Assembly (NCBI RefSeq): GCF_900155585.1
Contig: NZ_LT707417.1
Coordinates: 1 to 64,000 of the forward strand
Source of the DNA: Aedoeadaptatus urinae
Lineage (GTDB): Bacteria > Bacillota > Clostridia > Tissierellales > Peptoniphilaceae
Direction: 5' to 3'
Length of the DNA: 64,000 nucleotides
The translations under genes were made by a program, and so were the position numbers. The notes beneath the pieces were generated by a model. That model was given only the letters and a program-made list of their open reading frames with translations. It made no database searches and was not told where the DNA came from. This document shows, piece after piece, positions 43,515 through 52,424 of the stretch (position 1 is the first letter of the stretch; each line of letters starts with the position of its first letter).

Positions 43515-44183
43515 ATGAACCGGGATTTTCTCGTGGCCATGCTGCCGCAATACATCGAGGCGGCCAAGCTCACATTATCCATCGGCCTCTTAGGCGTTTT
43601 GGGCTCCGTCCTCGCGGGACTGGTCATTGCCTTTATCCGCGTGGAAAAAATTCCCCTGCTCAACGGCATCGCCAAAGCCTATATCGAAGTGTCGAGAAAC
43701 ACGCCTTTATTGATTCAATTATTTTTTCTCTACTTCGGCCTGCCCAAGGTGGGCATCGTCCTCTCGTCTCATGCCTGCGCCATCATCGGCTTGATTTTTC
43801 TCGGCGCGAGTTACATGGCCGAGTCCTTTCGCTCCGGGATCGAGGCGGTGGACCTGAGCCAAATCGAAGCGGCCATGGCCATCGGTCTCACGAAAAGCCA
43901 GCGCATACGCTACGTGGTCCTGCCTCAAGCCTTGGCCATGGCCATTCCCTCCATCGGCGCCAATACGATCTTTCTTATGAAAGAAACCTCCGTCTTCAGC
44001 GCCGTGGCACTGGCGGATCTTATGTACGTGGCGAAGGATTTAATCGGCCTCTACTACGAAACCGACGAGGCATTGTTTTTATTGGTGGTGAGCTATCTGG
44101 TGATTTTGGTCCCCATAGCCGTCATCTTCTCTTTACTGGAAAGGAGGCTGAGACGTGGCATCGGCACGAGCGCTATTGCTTAA
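43515..44183 (+). CDS. Amino-acid ABC transporter permease (first)
   Basis: 222-residue HisM/GlnP-family permease with five hydrophobic segments. The EAA loop that docks on the ATPase is visible as IEAAMAIGLTKSQRIRYVVL followed by PQAL. The N-terminal SIGLLGVLGSVLAG and SRNTPLLIQLFFLYFGLP match polar amino-acid permeases. The start at 43515 follows aaaggag. It overlaps the next permease by 29 bases. Substrate probably cystine or cysteine from the leader and binding protein (inference). Confidence 0.9.
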   Translation: MNRDFLVAMLPQYIEAAKLTLSIGLLGVLGSVLAGLVIAFIRVEKIPLLNGIAKAYIEVSRNTPLLIQLFFLYFGLPKVGIVLSSHACAIIGLIFLGASYMAESFRSGIEAVDLSQIEAAMAIGLTKSQRIRYVVLPQALAMAIPSIGANTIFLMKETSVFSAVALADLMYVAKDLIGLYYETDEALFLLVVSYLVILVPIAVIFSLLERRLRRGIGTSAIA

Positions 44184-44832
44184 TCCCCACACCATGGCCC
44201 GGCTGCTGAAGGGCCTGTCCGTCACCTTGCGGGTGTCCCTTCTGTCCGTGGCCCTCTCCGTCTTCTTCGGTCTGATCTTCGGCTGGATCATGACGAAAAA
44301 ATCCCCCATCATCAAAATCCTTTCAAAGATCTATTTGGAATTTATGCGCCTCATGCCCCAACTGGTGCTCCTCTTTATCGTCTACTTCGGCATGGCCCGG
44401 GCACTGGGGATCCACATCTCCGGCTTCAACGCCGCCATCATCGTCTTTACCATGTGGGGCACGGCGGAAATGGGAGACTTGGTGCGCGGCGCCATCTCCT
44501 CCATCCCGAAGCATCAATACGAGGCCGCCGCATCCATCGGCCTCACCCGGCTTCAGACCATGGGCTATGTGGTGCTGCCCCAAGCCCTGCGCCGGCTCAT
44601 TCCCCAGGCCATGAATCTGGTGACCCGCATGATCAAGACCACCTCCCTCATCGCCCTTATCGGCGTGGTGGAAGTGATTAAGACCGGGCAGCAAATCGTG
44701 GAAGCCGTCAGGCTGGAATTCGCCTCGGCGGCCCTGTGGATCTATCTCGTCATTTTAATCTTATACTTTTTGGTCTGCTACCCTCTGTCCAAATGGGCGG
44801 GGCATTTAGAAAAGAAATGGAAGGAGGCATAA
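44155..44832 (+). CDS. Amino-acid ABC transporter permease (second)
   Basis: 225-residue HisM-family permease with EAA loop YEAAASIGLTRLQTMGYVVL followed by PQALRR, and FMRLMPQLVLLFIVYFG earlier. GTG start with aaaggagg upstream, inside the end of the first permease gene. It shares one base with the ATPase start (TAATG). Confidence 0.9.
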   Translation: MASARALLLNPHTMARLLKGLSVTLRVSLLSVALSVFFGLIFGWIMTKKSPIIKILSKIYLEFMRLMPQLVLLFIVYFGMARALGIHISGFNAAIIVFTMWGTAEMGDLVRGAISSIPKHQYEAAASIGLTRLQTMGYVVLPQALRRLIPQAMNLVTRMIKTTSLIALIGVVEVIKTGQQIVEAVRLEFASAALWIYLVILILYFLVCYPLSKWAGHLEKKWKEA

Positions 44833-45566
44833 TGGCTATACTCGAAGTAAAGGACATGGTGAAAGCCTACGACGGCGACCCCATCTTCGACGGCTTTTCC
44901 ATGGACGTGGAAACGGGAGATGTGGTGGCGGTGCTGGGGCCTTCGGGCTGCGGCAAAAGCACCTTGCTCCGCTGCATTAACGGCCTGGAAAAAATTCAGG
45001 GCGGCGACATTCTCCTTAGGGGAGAAAGCGTGGTGAAGAGGGAAAAAGACATGCCCGACGTCCGCAAGAAAATCGGCATGGTCTTTCAATCCTACGAGCT
45101 CTTCGGCCACATGAAGGTGCTGGATAATTTAACCCTGGGGCCGGTGAAGGCCAAGGGCGAAGACAAAGCCGAGGCCGAAAAAAGAGCCCTGGCCCTGTTG
45201 GATAGGGTGGGCTTAAAAGACAAGGCCGACAGCTATCCGAAAAATCTCTCCGGCGGCCAGCAACAGCGGGTGGCCATTCTGCGGGCCATGCTCATGGACC
45301 CGGAGCTCTTTCTCTTCGACGAGGTAACCGCCGCCCTGGATCCCGAAATGGTGCAGGAGGTGCTGGCCCTCGTCGGCGAGCTGGCCAAGGAAGGCAAGAC
45401 CATGCTCATCGTCACTCACGAAATGGAATTTGCGAGAAAAGTCGCCAATCGCATTTTGTTTATAGAAGAGGGGCGCATCGTGGAAGATACCGACCCGGAA
45501 ACTTTCTTCGAGCACCCGAAGACCGAACGAAGTCGTCAATTTTTAGAAGGACTGCACTACAATTAA
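44832..45566 (+). CDS. Amino-acid ABC transporter ATP-binding protein
   Basis: 244-residue ATPase of the polar amino-acid type. Walker A GPSGCGKST near residues 36-44, signature LSGGQQQRVA, Walker B LFLFDEVTAALD and switch histidine VTHEMEFAR. The ATG at 44832 overlaps the previous stop. Family members include GlnQ and the cystine transporter ATPase TcyC. Confidence 0.93.
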   Translation: MAILEVKDMVKAYDGDPIFDGFSMDVETGDVVAVLGPSGCGKSTLLRCINGLEKIQGGDILLRGESVVKREKDMPDVRKKIGMVFQSYELFGHMKVLDNLTLGPVKAKGEDKAEAEKRALALLDRVGLKDKADSYPKNLSGGQQQRVAILRAMLMDPELFLFDEVTAALDPEMVQEVLALVGELAKEGKTMLIVTHEMEFARKVANRILFIEEGRIVEDTDPETFFEHPKTERSRQFLEGLHYN

Positions 45567-45576
45567 GGAGGACAAA

Positions 45577-46431
45577 ATGAAAAAACTACTCACCGCACTA
45601 ATCGTCGCCGTCATGGCATTGGGCCTCGTCGCTTGCGGCGGCGTGGAAGAAGAGGGCGCCCCTGCCGCAGACAAGGCCGGCGTACGCACCGTGGAGGACA
45701 TTAAAAAATCCGGCGAAATCACCATCGGCGTCTTCGGCGACAAAAAGCCCTTTGGCTACATGGACGAAAAAGGCGAGTTCCAAGGCTACGACATCGCCCT
45801 GGGCAATCGCATCGCGGAAGAACTGGGCGTGAAGGTCAAATACGTCCCCGTGGAAGCGGCGAGCCGTGTGGAATATTTAAACGCCAATAAAATCGACCTC
45901 CTCCTCGCCAACTTCACCGTCACCGACGAGCGCAAAGAGCAAGTGGACTTCGCCCTGCCCTATATGAAAGTGTCTTTGGGCGTCGTGTCCCCAAAGGGCG
46001 CGATCACCGACGTATCCCAACTGAAAGACAAGACCCTGATCATTTCCAAAGGCACCACGGCGGAAACCTACTTCACGGAAAAGCATCCGGAAATCAAGCT
46101 TCAAAAATACGACCAATACGCCGAAGCCTACAGCGCCCTCTTGGACGGCCGTGGCGATGCCATGAGCACGGACAACACGGAAGTATTGGCATGGGCTCTG
46201 GAAAACGACGGCTACGACGTGGGTATTAAGGCCCTGGGCGATGTGGATTACATCGCGCCGGCAGTGAAAAAAGGCAACAAAGAATTGCTGGACTGCGTCA
46301 ACGGAATCATCGAAAAGCTTTACGGCGAAAAATTCTTCACCAAAGCATTTGAAGACACCTTGGCCCCCACCTATGGGGATGCCGCCAAGCCGGAAGACAT
46401 GGTAGTGGAAGCCAAACCGGAAAATTATTAA
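45577..46431 (+). CDS. Amino-acid ABC transporter substrate-binding lipoprotein (CjaA-like)
   Basis: 284-residue lipoprotein: the signal peptide ends at the lipobox VACGG, with the lipidated cysteine at residue 21. The mature part is a type II periplasmic-binding fold: GEITIGVFGDKKPFGYMDEK, GYDIALGNRIAEELGVK, RVEYLNANKIDLLLANFTVT, FALPYMKVSLGVVSPKGAIT, LIISKGTTAETYFTE. These blocks closely recall Campylobacter CjaA (Cj0982), which binds cysteine. With the cysteine leader upstream, a cysteine or cystine ligand is the best guess. Last gene of the operon; start follows aaggagg. Confidence 0.9.
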   Translation: MKKLLTALIVAVMALGLVACGGVEEEGAPAADKAGVRTVEDIKKSGEITIGVFGDKKPFGYMDEKGEFQGYDIALGNRIAEELGVKVKYVPVEAASRVEYLNANKIDLLLANFTVTDERKEQVDFALPYMKVSLGVVSPKGAITDVSQLKDKTLIISKGTTAETYFTEKHPEIKLQKYDQYAEAYSALLDGRGDAMSTDNTEVLAWALENDGYDVGIKALGDVDYIAPAVKKGNKELLDCVNGIIEKLYGEKFFTKAFEDTLAPTYGDAAKPEDMVVEAKPENY

Positions 46432-46470
46432 AAGTAAATACCGCGTCTGCATTGATTTCAGAACGCCAAG

Positions 46471-46499
46471 AAACCCACGATGAACGTCGTGGGTTTTTA
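46471..46499 (+). terminator. Terminator of the amino-acid ABC operon
   Basis: The stem aacccacga/tcgtgggtt with a loop of about six bases is followed by five T. Confidence 0.88.
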
Positions 46500-46557
46500 T
46501 TTGCGCACAACTCACAAAGAGATCGAGAAAATCTTTCCAAGAAGTAAATGATATCCG

Positions 46558-46586
46558 TTGTCAAAATAATAAATGAGAGATATAAT
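46558..46586 (+). promoter_or_regulatory. Promoter of the SLH/FMN-binding protein gene
   Basis: TTGTCA (46558-46563), 17-base spacer, TATAAT (46581-46586), about 45 bases before the ATG at 46638. Confidence 0.8.
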
Positions 46587-46637
46587 CATTTAGCAAAGTT
46601 GCCATACAATTTTTTATTACTTGGTAAGGAGGAAGCG

Positions 46638-48752
46638 ATGAATAAAAAGAAAACGCCGGCCATTGTGACGGCACTGGCTTTATGTGTAGCCGCACAATCG
46701 ACCGGTTTTGCGGCAAGTTTTCAGGATATGCCGAAAGAGAGTGAATGGTCTTATAAGGCACTGAATTATTGTCTGGAGAAAGATTATTTAAAAGGCGTTG
46801 ACAGCTTACATATTGCTCCGCAGTCGCCCTTAACGAGGGCGCAAATGGCGGCGATTATGAATCGGGTGAAAGGAACGACGGAAGTAGCGGACATTTCGAG
46901 GTTCAGTGACGTGCAAGCCGACGAATGGTTCTATAACGACATCGCCAAGGCGGTAAAGGCGGGCTTTATATATGGGCGCAGCGAAATAGAAATGGCGCCT
47001 AACGCATCCATTACGAGGGAAGAGGCCTTTACGATTTTGGACCGCGTTCTCGGCGACAAAACGACAGCGGACCACTTGGCTGATTATAACGACGGAAAAG
47101 ATGTATCGGCATGGGCAAAGAAGGCCGTGAATCGCTTAATTGAAGAAAAAATTGTGACAGGTGACGGCGTGAATCTGCGTCCTAAAGCGAATATTACGCG
47201 GGAAGAATTTGCCCAAATCATTTACATGGCCGTTGAAAAGCAAGAGCCACTTGAAAAAGAAGTGGTGAAAGAGAAAAAAGAAGACACGGAAAAATCGCCG
47301 GGGAGCATCGGAATGATTACGCCGTCCCAAGATTCAACGCCGGAACAAAAAGATACCGTCCTTTATGGCGACGCCAATGTGGACCAACAACAATACCCGC
47401 TGGTTGCACCTTTTGTCCATCCGCCCTTCTACAATGTGCGCGTAAAAGTCACCTTGGATAAAGACGGGAAGATTGCCTCGGTGGAAGACGATAACACAGC
47501 GACTAAAGGTTTGGCACCGGGTACAAACCAAGAATTTTTTAATAAAAAGAATAAAAAGTTCTTTGACTTACTGTCGGCAGATGTTTACAAAAAATTTGTG
47601 GGCAAAGACCGCGCCGGCGTCGAAGCCATGCAAATGAAAAGCGGCGAAGCTGACGCCGTCTCAGGTGCCACGGAATCGGGCAAGGCCCTAAAGCAAGCCG
47701 TGCTTAATGCCTTGGATAAAAAAGCGGGCAAAAAATTCTTAGAAAAAGACCAAGTGTTGGTTGCAGAGGCGCCGATCAAGACCAATGAAGGTTTGAAGAT
47801 TCACTTTAAAAATCAATTGCCCAACGGCTTCAAGGTTCAACTTCTGAGCGTCAATCAAGGCATTTACAATGGCGAAAAGCTGCTGGATGCCGCGGCCTAT
47901 AGTTGGAAGGCTGAAGGCGATGGCTTTGATCTTCTCTTGAAAGATGGTAATACCCCCGCAGGGAAATACTACGTGAACATTGTGGATGAAAATAACAACT
48001 ACCGTTCACCGGATTTCGAATCGGGTCATGGTGCAACGCCGAAGTATCCCTACTTCGTTATTGAGAAAGGCGCAAACATCAGCTATGAGCATGACAAGCT
48101 GAACGTACCCGGTAATGAGTTTGCCAACTTCCAACAAAATATCGAAGAAATTGAAGTCATCGAATGGGATACGACGAAAGACAAGCCCGTGATGATCAAA
48201 GGACGGGACGGTCAAGAGGTACCTAAAGCGGTTGAAATCGAGCCGGTGGGGCATCACGGCACCAAGAGCAATTACGCCGAAAATCCCTTATTCAATAACG
48301 ATGGAACCGTAAACAAATCCGTTACGGCGGGGCGACAACCGAAGCCGGTTTTCGAAGAAGGCAAGACCTACAAGATTGTGGTCAAGACCTACGGCTACGG
48401 AGATACGGGTTTTATGTATACGGCAAAGAAGGAAGAAGATCAGCCCGGAGCGGACGCGAAATTAAACGGAGTATTTACGGGCAAAGGAGCTGTCGCTTAC
48501 AGGAGGTACGATTTTTTAGTAAAAGTAACGATGAAAGACGGAAGGATTGTTTCCGCCGAAGATAACGGAACAAAACCAAGAGTTGGTCAAGACCGTAGAA
48601 GACATCAGAGATTTATAAATAGGAATGGCTTATCTGTTTATGTAGGCAAGACGAAAGAGGAGGCGGCGGCGATAACGAGAGCCGATATGGTATCCGGCGC
48701 GACCTACACCTCCAAAGCGGCGAAAGCGGCCATTCAAGACGCATTAAAATAA
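46638..48752 (+). CDS. SLH surface protein with two FMN-binding domains
   Basis: 704-residue exported protein. The signal peptide ends near residue 25 (STGFAASF). Three SLH repeats follow (about 26-215), then a charged linker. The first FMN_bind domain (about 265-365) ends in DAVSGATES (D339 to S347), a middle region without recognised domain follows (about 370-600), and the second FMN_bind domain (about 610-704) ends in DMVSGATYT (D683 to T691). The second motif is the canonical covalent flavinylation site used by ApbE; the first has Ser for the Thr. It would be a wall-anchored flavoprotein, probably for extracellular electron transfer. Start set by aaggagg. Confidence 0.8.
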   Translation: MNKKKTPAIVTALALCVAAQSTGFAASFQDMPKESEWSYKALNYCLEKDYLKGVDSLHIAPQSPLTRAQMAAIMNRVKGTTEVADISRFSDVQADEWFYNDIAKAVKAGFIYGRSEIEMAPNASITREEAFTILDRVLGDKTTADHLADYNDGKDVSAWAKKAVNRLIEEKIVTGDGVNLRPKANITREEFAQIIYMAVEKQEPLEKEVVKEKKEDTEKSPGSIGMITPSQDSTPEQKDTVLYGDANVDQQQYPLVAPFVHPPFYNVRVKVTLDKDGKIASVEDDNTATKGLAPGTNQEFFNKKNKKFFDLLSADVYKKFVGKDRAGVEAMQMKSGEADAVSGATESGKALKQAVLNALDKKAGKKFLEKDQVLVAEAPIKTNEGLKIHFKNQLPNGFKVQLLSVNQGIYNGEKLLDAAAYSWKAEGDGFDLLLKDGNTPAGKYYVNIVDENNNYRSPDFESGHGATPKYPYFVIEKGANISYEHDKLNVPGNEFANFQQNIEEIEVIEWDTTKDKPVMIKGRDGQEVPKAVEIEPVGHHGTKSNYAENPLFNNDGTVNKSVTAGRQPKPVFEEGKTYKIVVKTYGYGDTGFMYTAKKEEDQPGADAKLNGVFTGKGAVAYRRYDFLVKVTMKDGRIVSAEDNGTKPRVGQDRRRHQRFINRNGLSVYVGKTKEEAAAITRADMVSGATYTSKAAKAAIQDALK

Positions 48753-48873
48753 TCGGAAAAGGCCGATCTTAATTTCAATCACCAGTAAACGTTGCCTTCC
48801 GTTCGGGCATCGAAAGGTGATGGAGAACTAATGTGTAAGAAAATTGAAACCCAAAATAAATAAGGAGATGTAT

Positions 48874-51351
48874 ATGAAGAGAGTCTTAACACTCGTTCTG
48901 ATGCTTTGCGTATTGTGCTTCTCGTCTAAAAACGTGTTTGCTCGTGAAGCCGTGACGATCAAAGATCCCTATTTGAAAAAGCAAATTATGGCATCACTAA
49001 AAAGCAAAAATGAGATGCATAGAAAGATGGGCAATATAAAACTAACCGATCCGGACTATGTCAAGGATCCTAGTGAAACGGTTATTTATAAGTCGGAGCT
49101 GGCGATGTTTACGCATTTTCGCAGCGATGAGGCAGTAGAAGATTTAAGCGGCATGGAGTATATGACGGAATTAAGAACCTTAAAAATCTTCAGGAAATCC
49201 GTCATTCACGATTTGACGCCATTAAAAGATTTGACTCATTTGGAGCATCTGTGGCTTGGCAATAATCGCATCGAGGATGTGCGCCCATTGAGCAATTTGA
49301 CACGTCTGGAAGTGCTGCGATTGGAAAACAATCAGATCGAAGACATCGGCCCCATTGCCGATATGGCAAAGAAAAATGAAAAGCTGAAGAAGCTTTATCT
49401 GTACGGCAACCACATTAAAGACTTTTCCGGATTAAAGGACAAGACTTTTAAAGAAAAGGACGGATTTTTCGGGTACAATCAGACAATTACGCTTAAACCG
49501 AATACGGCGAACTTTCCCCTCAATTTATTAGATGAGAAGGGAAAATTGTACGATTTGAGTGATATGAATGTGTCTGGGACCGATAAACTGGTCAAGGAGT
49601 CGAATGGTAACTATCGTTTTAAGGACGCCCCGGAAAATACCCGTCTCCGTATTTTTTCAGATGGGTTTAAGACACAGCCCACTTGGGTGGTAGACATCGA
49701 TGCGTCGGACATGGGCAATGATCCTTTGAAGACGAAAGTTCATTTTGCCAGCCCTGCTTTAGAGCGAGAGATTTTGACTATTTTAAAGGATCCATCGGTG
49801 CGAGATGCCAAGGAGGTCATTCTCAGCAATCCAAATTATGTGAAAAAGCCAAACGAGACCTTTATCTATGAAGACGAGATGGCCTTGTTTAAAAGCTTAA
49901 CGATTGTGAACAATAATGAAATCGAAGATGTAACGGGACTTGAAACCGCCACGAATTTGGAAAGCCTTAAGCTATTTCAAAACAACCTAAAGGAAATTCG
50001 TCCTTTGGCGGCGTTAACAAAGCTTCGTTTATTAAATCTTGATTCGAACAAAAACATCCAAGATTTTTCCGCCATAGCCTCTCTTTCAGACTTGGAAGAT
50101 TTATCTCTGGCGGAGTGTAATGTGGGTTACCTCAAACCATTTGAAAACCTTACGAAATTAAAGACTTTGGATCTGAGCCACAACAACATTGGGTCCATTG
50201 ACGCGTTAAAGAAGCTAGATCAACTTCAAGTGCTGAGTTTGGACGATAACTTGATACAAAACCTCGCGCCTCTGCGAGGGAAAGGAAAATTGCATAGTCT
50301 GAGCTTAAAGGCGAATGAAATCACTTCCGTGGAAGATTTAAAAGACCTGCGAAATCTGTCCTACCTTGCCTTATCAAAAAATCGTATCACCGATTTTTCC
50401 CCTTTAAAGGATGTATTTCACGAAGTTTCAAAAGTATTTCCCCACGAGGATCAAGAGATTCATCTGTATCCCTCGGATGAGGTATTCGCCATTTTATTAA
50501 AAGACGAGAAAGGCAAGTCCTATGGACTGGTGTCGAAACGACTGATCGACCGCGGGAATGGAAAGTATTCTTACGCTAAGCAACCCGAAATGCTGGGCTT
50601 GGAAGTGGTGGATGACTTTTATGCCAATACGCCACAGAAGAATAAAATAGCATGGCATGTCTTCATTCATCCGGATACGCTATTGGATAAACAAAAAGAG
50701 CAGGAGAAAAGCGAACACCTCGCCTTAATAAAAGAGAATAAGCTGTTAAAAGAAAAACTAAAAGAAATGGAAAAGCTTATAGCCAAGGATAAGGCAAAAA
50801 TGGAGGCCCTGAAAAAGGAATTGACGGCCCTAAAAAATCGCTCGGCAGAGAAAAAAGATTCAAATAAAAATTCCGCCGGCTACCGATACGTCCTGTCGTC
50901 TCCTGTGGTCGAATCGCCGGCAAAAAAACATGAGAGCGCAAAGAAGCAAAAGAAACTCTTTGAAAAGTACGTGTTCACTATCGGACAAAAGGAATTCAAA
51001 GTCTTCGAGGGGGCCGGGGAGCGTACGTTCAAAATGGACGTGGCGCCCTATATTAAAAACAATCGAACCATGCTTCCGCTGCGGTATGTGGGTGAAAGCC
51101 TCGGGATTCAGGTCGATTACAATGCAAGCAGCAGAATGGTCGTATTAAAAAAGGGCGATCGCACGGTTTTAATTGAACAAGGAAGCCAAGTGGCGATTGC
51201 ATCCAATGGTGATAAAATTGCGCTGGACAGTCCCGCCGAGACGCTTCACGGAAGAGTCTTTATACCTCTGTCCAATGTAAACAAACTATTTGAGCATGGC
51301 CCGGAAATTACTTGGGATTCAACGAACCGTACAGTGACCATTGGCGGATAA
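48874..51351 (+). CDS. Leucine-rich-repeat surface protein with copper-amine-oxidase-like C-terminus
   Basis: 825-residue exported protein; the signal peptide ends near residue 24 (KNVFA before REAV). Two LRR blocks of internalin type (about 80-190 and 350-510; e.g. LTHLEHLWLGNNRIEDVRPL) are each preceded by a similar cap (DPDYVKDPSETVIY, NPNYVKKPNETFIY), so the N-terminal half is an internal duplication. A lysine/glutamate-rich coiled coil lies at about 625-680. The last ~110 residues form a Cu_amine_oxidN1-type module (NNRTMLPLRYVGESLGIQVD). Likely adhesin or surface scaffold. Start at 48874 with aaggag upstream. Confidence 0.8.
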   Translation: MKRVLTLVLMLCVLCFSSKNVFAREAVTIKDPYLKKQIMASLKSKNEMHRKMGNIKLTDPDYVKDPSETVIYKSELAMFTHFRSDEAVEDLSGMEYMTELRTLKIFRKSVIHDLTPLKDLTHLEHLWLGNNRIEDVRPLSNLTRLEVLRLENNQIEDIGPIADMAKKNEKLKKLYLYGNHIKDFSGLKDKTFKEKDGFFGYNQTITLKPNTANFPLNLLDEKGKLYDLSDMNVSGTDKLVKESNGNYRFKDAPENTRLRIFSDGFKTQPTWVVDIDASDMGNDPLKTKVHFASPALEREILTILKDPSVRDAKEVILSNPNYVKKPNETFIYEDEMALFKSLTIVNNNEIEDVTGLETATNLESLKLFQNNLKEIRPLAALTKLRLLNLDSNKNIQDFSAIASLSDLEDLSLAECNVGYLKPFENLTKLKTLDLSHNNIGSIDALKKLDQLQVLSLDDNLIQNLAPLRGKGKLHSLSLKANEITSVEDLKDLRNLSYLALSKNRITDFSPLKDVFHEVSKVFPHEDQEIHLYPSDEVFAILLKDEKGKSYGLVSKRLIDRGNGKYSYAKQPEMLGLEVVDDFYANTPQKNKIAWHVFIHPDTLLDKQKEQEKSEHLALIKENKLLKEKLKEMEKLIAKDKAKMEALKKELTALKNRSAEKKDSNKNSAGYRYVLSSPVVESPAKKHESAKKQKKLFEKYVFTIGQKEFKVFEGAGERTFKMDVAPYIKNNRTMLPLRYVGESLGIQVDYNASSRMVVLKKGDRTVLIEQGSQVAIASNGDKIALDSPAETLHGRVFIPLSNVNKLFEHGPEITWDSTNRTVTIGG

Positions 51352-51461
51352 AGAAAACAGTCTTCGTATCATGCATAGGATTCTTAAGGATGATATGAAG
51401 AGGTAAACATTAAAAGGGTGATCTTGGATAGGCATATTTCCTTTCATTAAGAATAAGAAAG

Positions 51462-51500
51462 ACCCCTCCATTTTGGCTTTGAAGCCGATGGAGGGGTTTT
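51462..51500. terminator. Bidirectional terminator between LRR gene and DpnI-like gene
   Basis: The stem acccctccat/atggaggggt with an inner ggctttgaagcc hairpin is followed by T on the plus strand, and by gtctttctt on the minus strand. Confidence 0.8.
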
Positions 51501-51534
51501 AGTATGTTTTCAAAAAACCTTATTCTTCTGAAGA

Positions 51535-52338
51535 TCATGGATGTAAATTGATGACCGGAGATGTTGCGGCATCTGTTTTTCTGTAGACGCCTCGGTCGAT
51601 AAATTCAAGAAACCCTTTATCGCGAAGAAATTGCAACTGTTGACGTATTTTGGCTCGGACATGGCTATTCTGAGGATGCCTTTGTGATAGGACCTCATCA
51701 AAGGCATACACATCATGAAGGGTAAAGATCGACCCTTGAATTTGGTTGACGCAGTTTAACACATCAAAAAGCCAGGAACGTGTATTTAAATTACCGGCAT
51801 TCAGGCGTGTCGATTGCTCCATTTGCATGACGACTGAATCTTTTTCAATGGGTGATCGATTTTTTATCATGCTGATTTGGCCCTGAAGAGGAATTTCGCC
51901 AAACAGAATGTTGCAGCCTGTCCAGCCGGCCCTTCTCGACGTGGAAGACAAGGGCTTTCGCTTCTCGACGATTGAAGGAACGAAGAAATGTTTCGGAACA
52001 ACCCATAGATTTTCCACGCACATTGCATTTTCATTGTAGGTGAGAATAAAAAAATCGGGATTGTTTTGACTCGTGATCCTCTGAAGAAAGGTATCATATG
52101 CCCCGTCGGGGATTTTTTTACCAAAGGAGCCTTTTTTGCTTTTCAATTCATATTCGCTGTTGCATGAAGGGCAGTAGAAATCAGCCACGGCAGAATTGTT
52201 CGGGAAATGAAGAATTTTATCATGGCCACATCGGGGGCAATAGATATTATTTAATGCCCATGACTCGGTTAGTATGCGTGCAATCTGAGATTTGCTTCTA
52301 TAATTGTCAGCCAATTTTTGGTCGAAGTAGATATTCAT
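51535..52338 (-). CDS. dpnI: DpnI-type restriction endonuclease (methylated GATC)
   Basis: 267-residue type IIM endonuclease like DpnI of Streptococcus pneumoniae, which cuts N6-methylated GATC. Landmarks: SKSQIARILTESW at the N-terminus, two zinc cysteine pairs (YCPRCGHD and FYCPSCNSEY), the PD-(D/E)xK region with ADFYC...YELKSKKG, then TSRRAGWTGCNI, SWLFDVLNCVNQIQGSIFTL and IRQQLQFLRDKGFLEF in the C-terminal winged helix. Start at 52338 with aaagga upstream. No methyltransferase is adjacent, as expected, since it attacks methylated DNA. More AT-rich than its neighbours, so probably acquired. Confidence 0.92.
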   Translation of the reverse strand: MNIYFDQKLADNYRSKSQIARILTESWALNNIYCPRCGHDKILHFPNNSAVADFYCPSCNSEYELKSKKGSFGKKIPDGAYDTFLQRITSQNNPDFFILTYNENAMCVENLWVVPKHFFVPSIVEKRKPLSSTSRRAGWTGCNILFGEIPLQGQISMIKNRSPIEKDSVVMQMEQSTRLNAGNLNTRSWLFDVLNCVNQIQGSIFTLHDVYAFDEVLSQRHPQNSHVRAKIRQQLQFLRDKGFLEFIDRGVYRKTDAATSPVINLHP

Positions 52339-52424
52339 GAAAAGTTTCCTTTGCCTGTAGCGGCAGGTTTGCTTAGTTAAGGGTGTGCGGTTGAAGTGCC
52401 AATTCATCTATAAATCAAAGCTTT

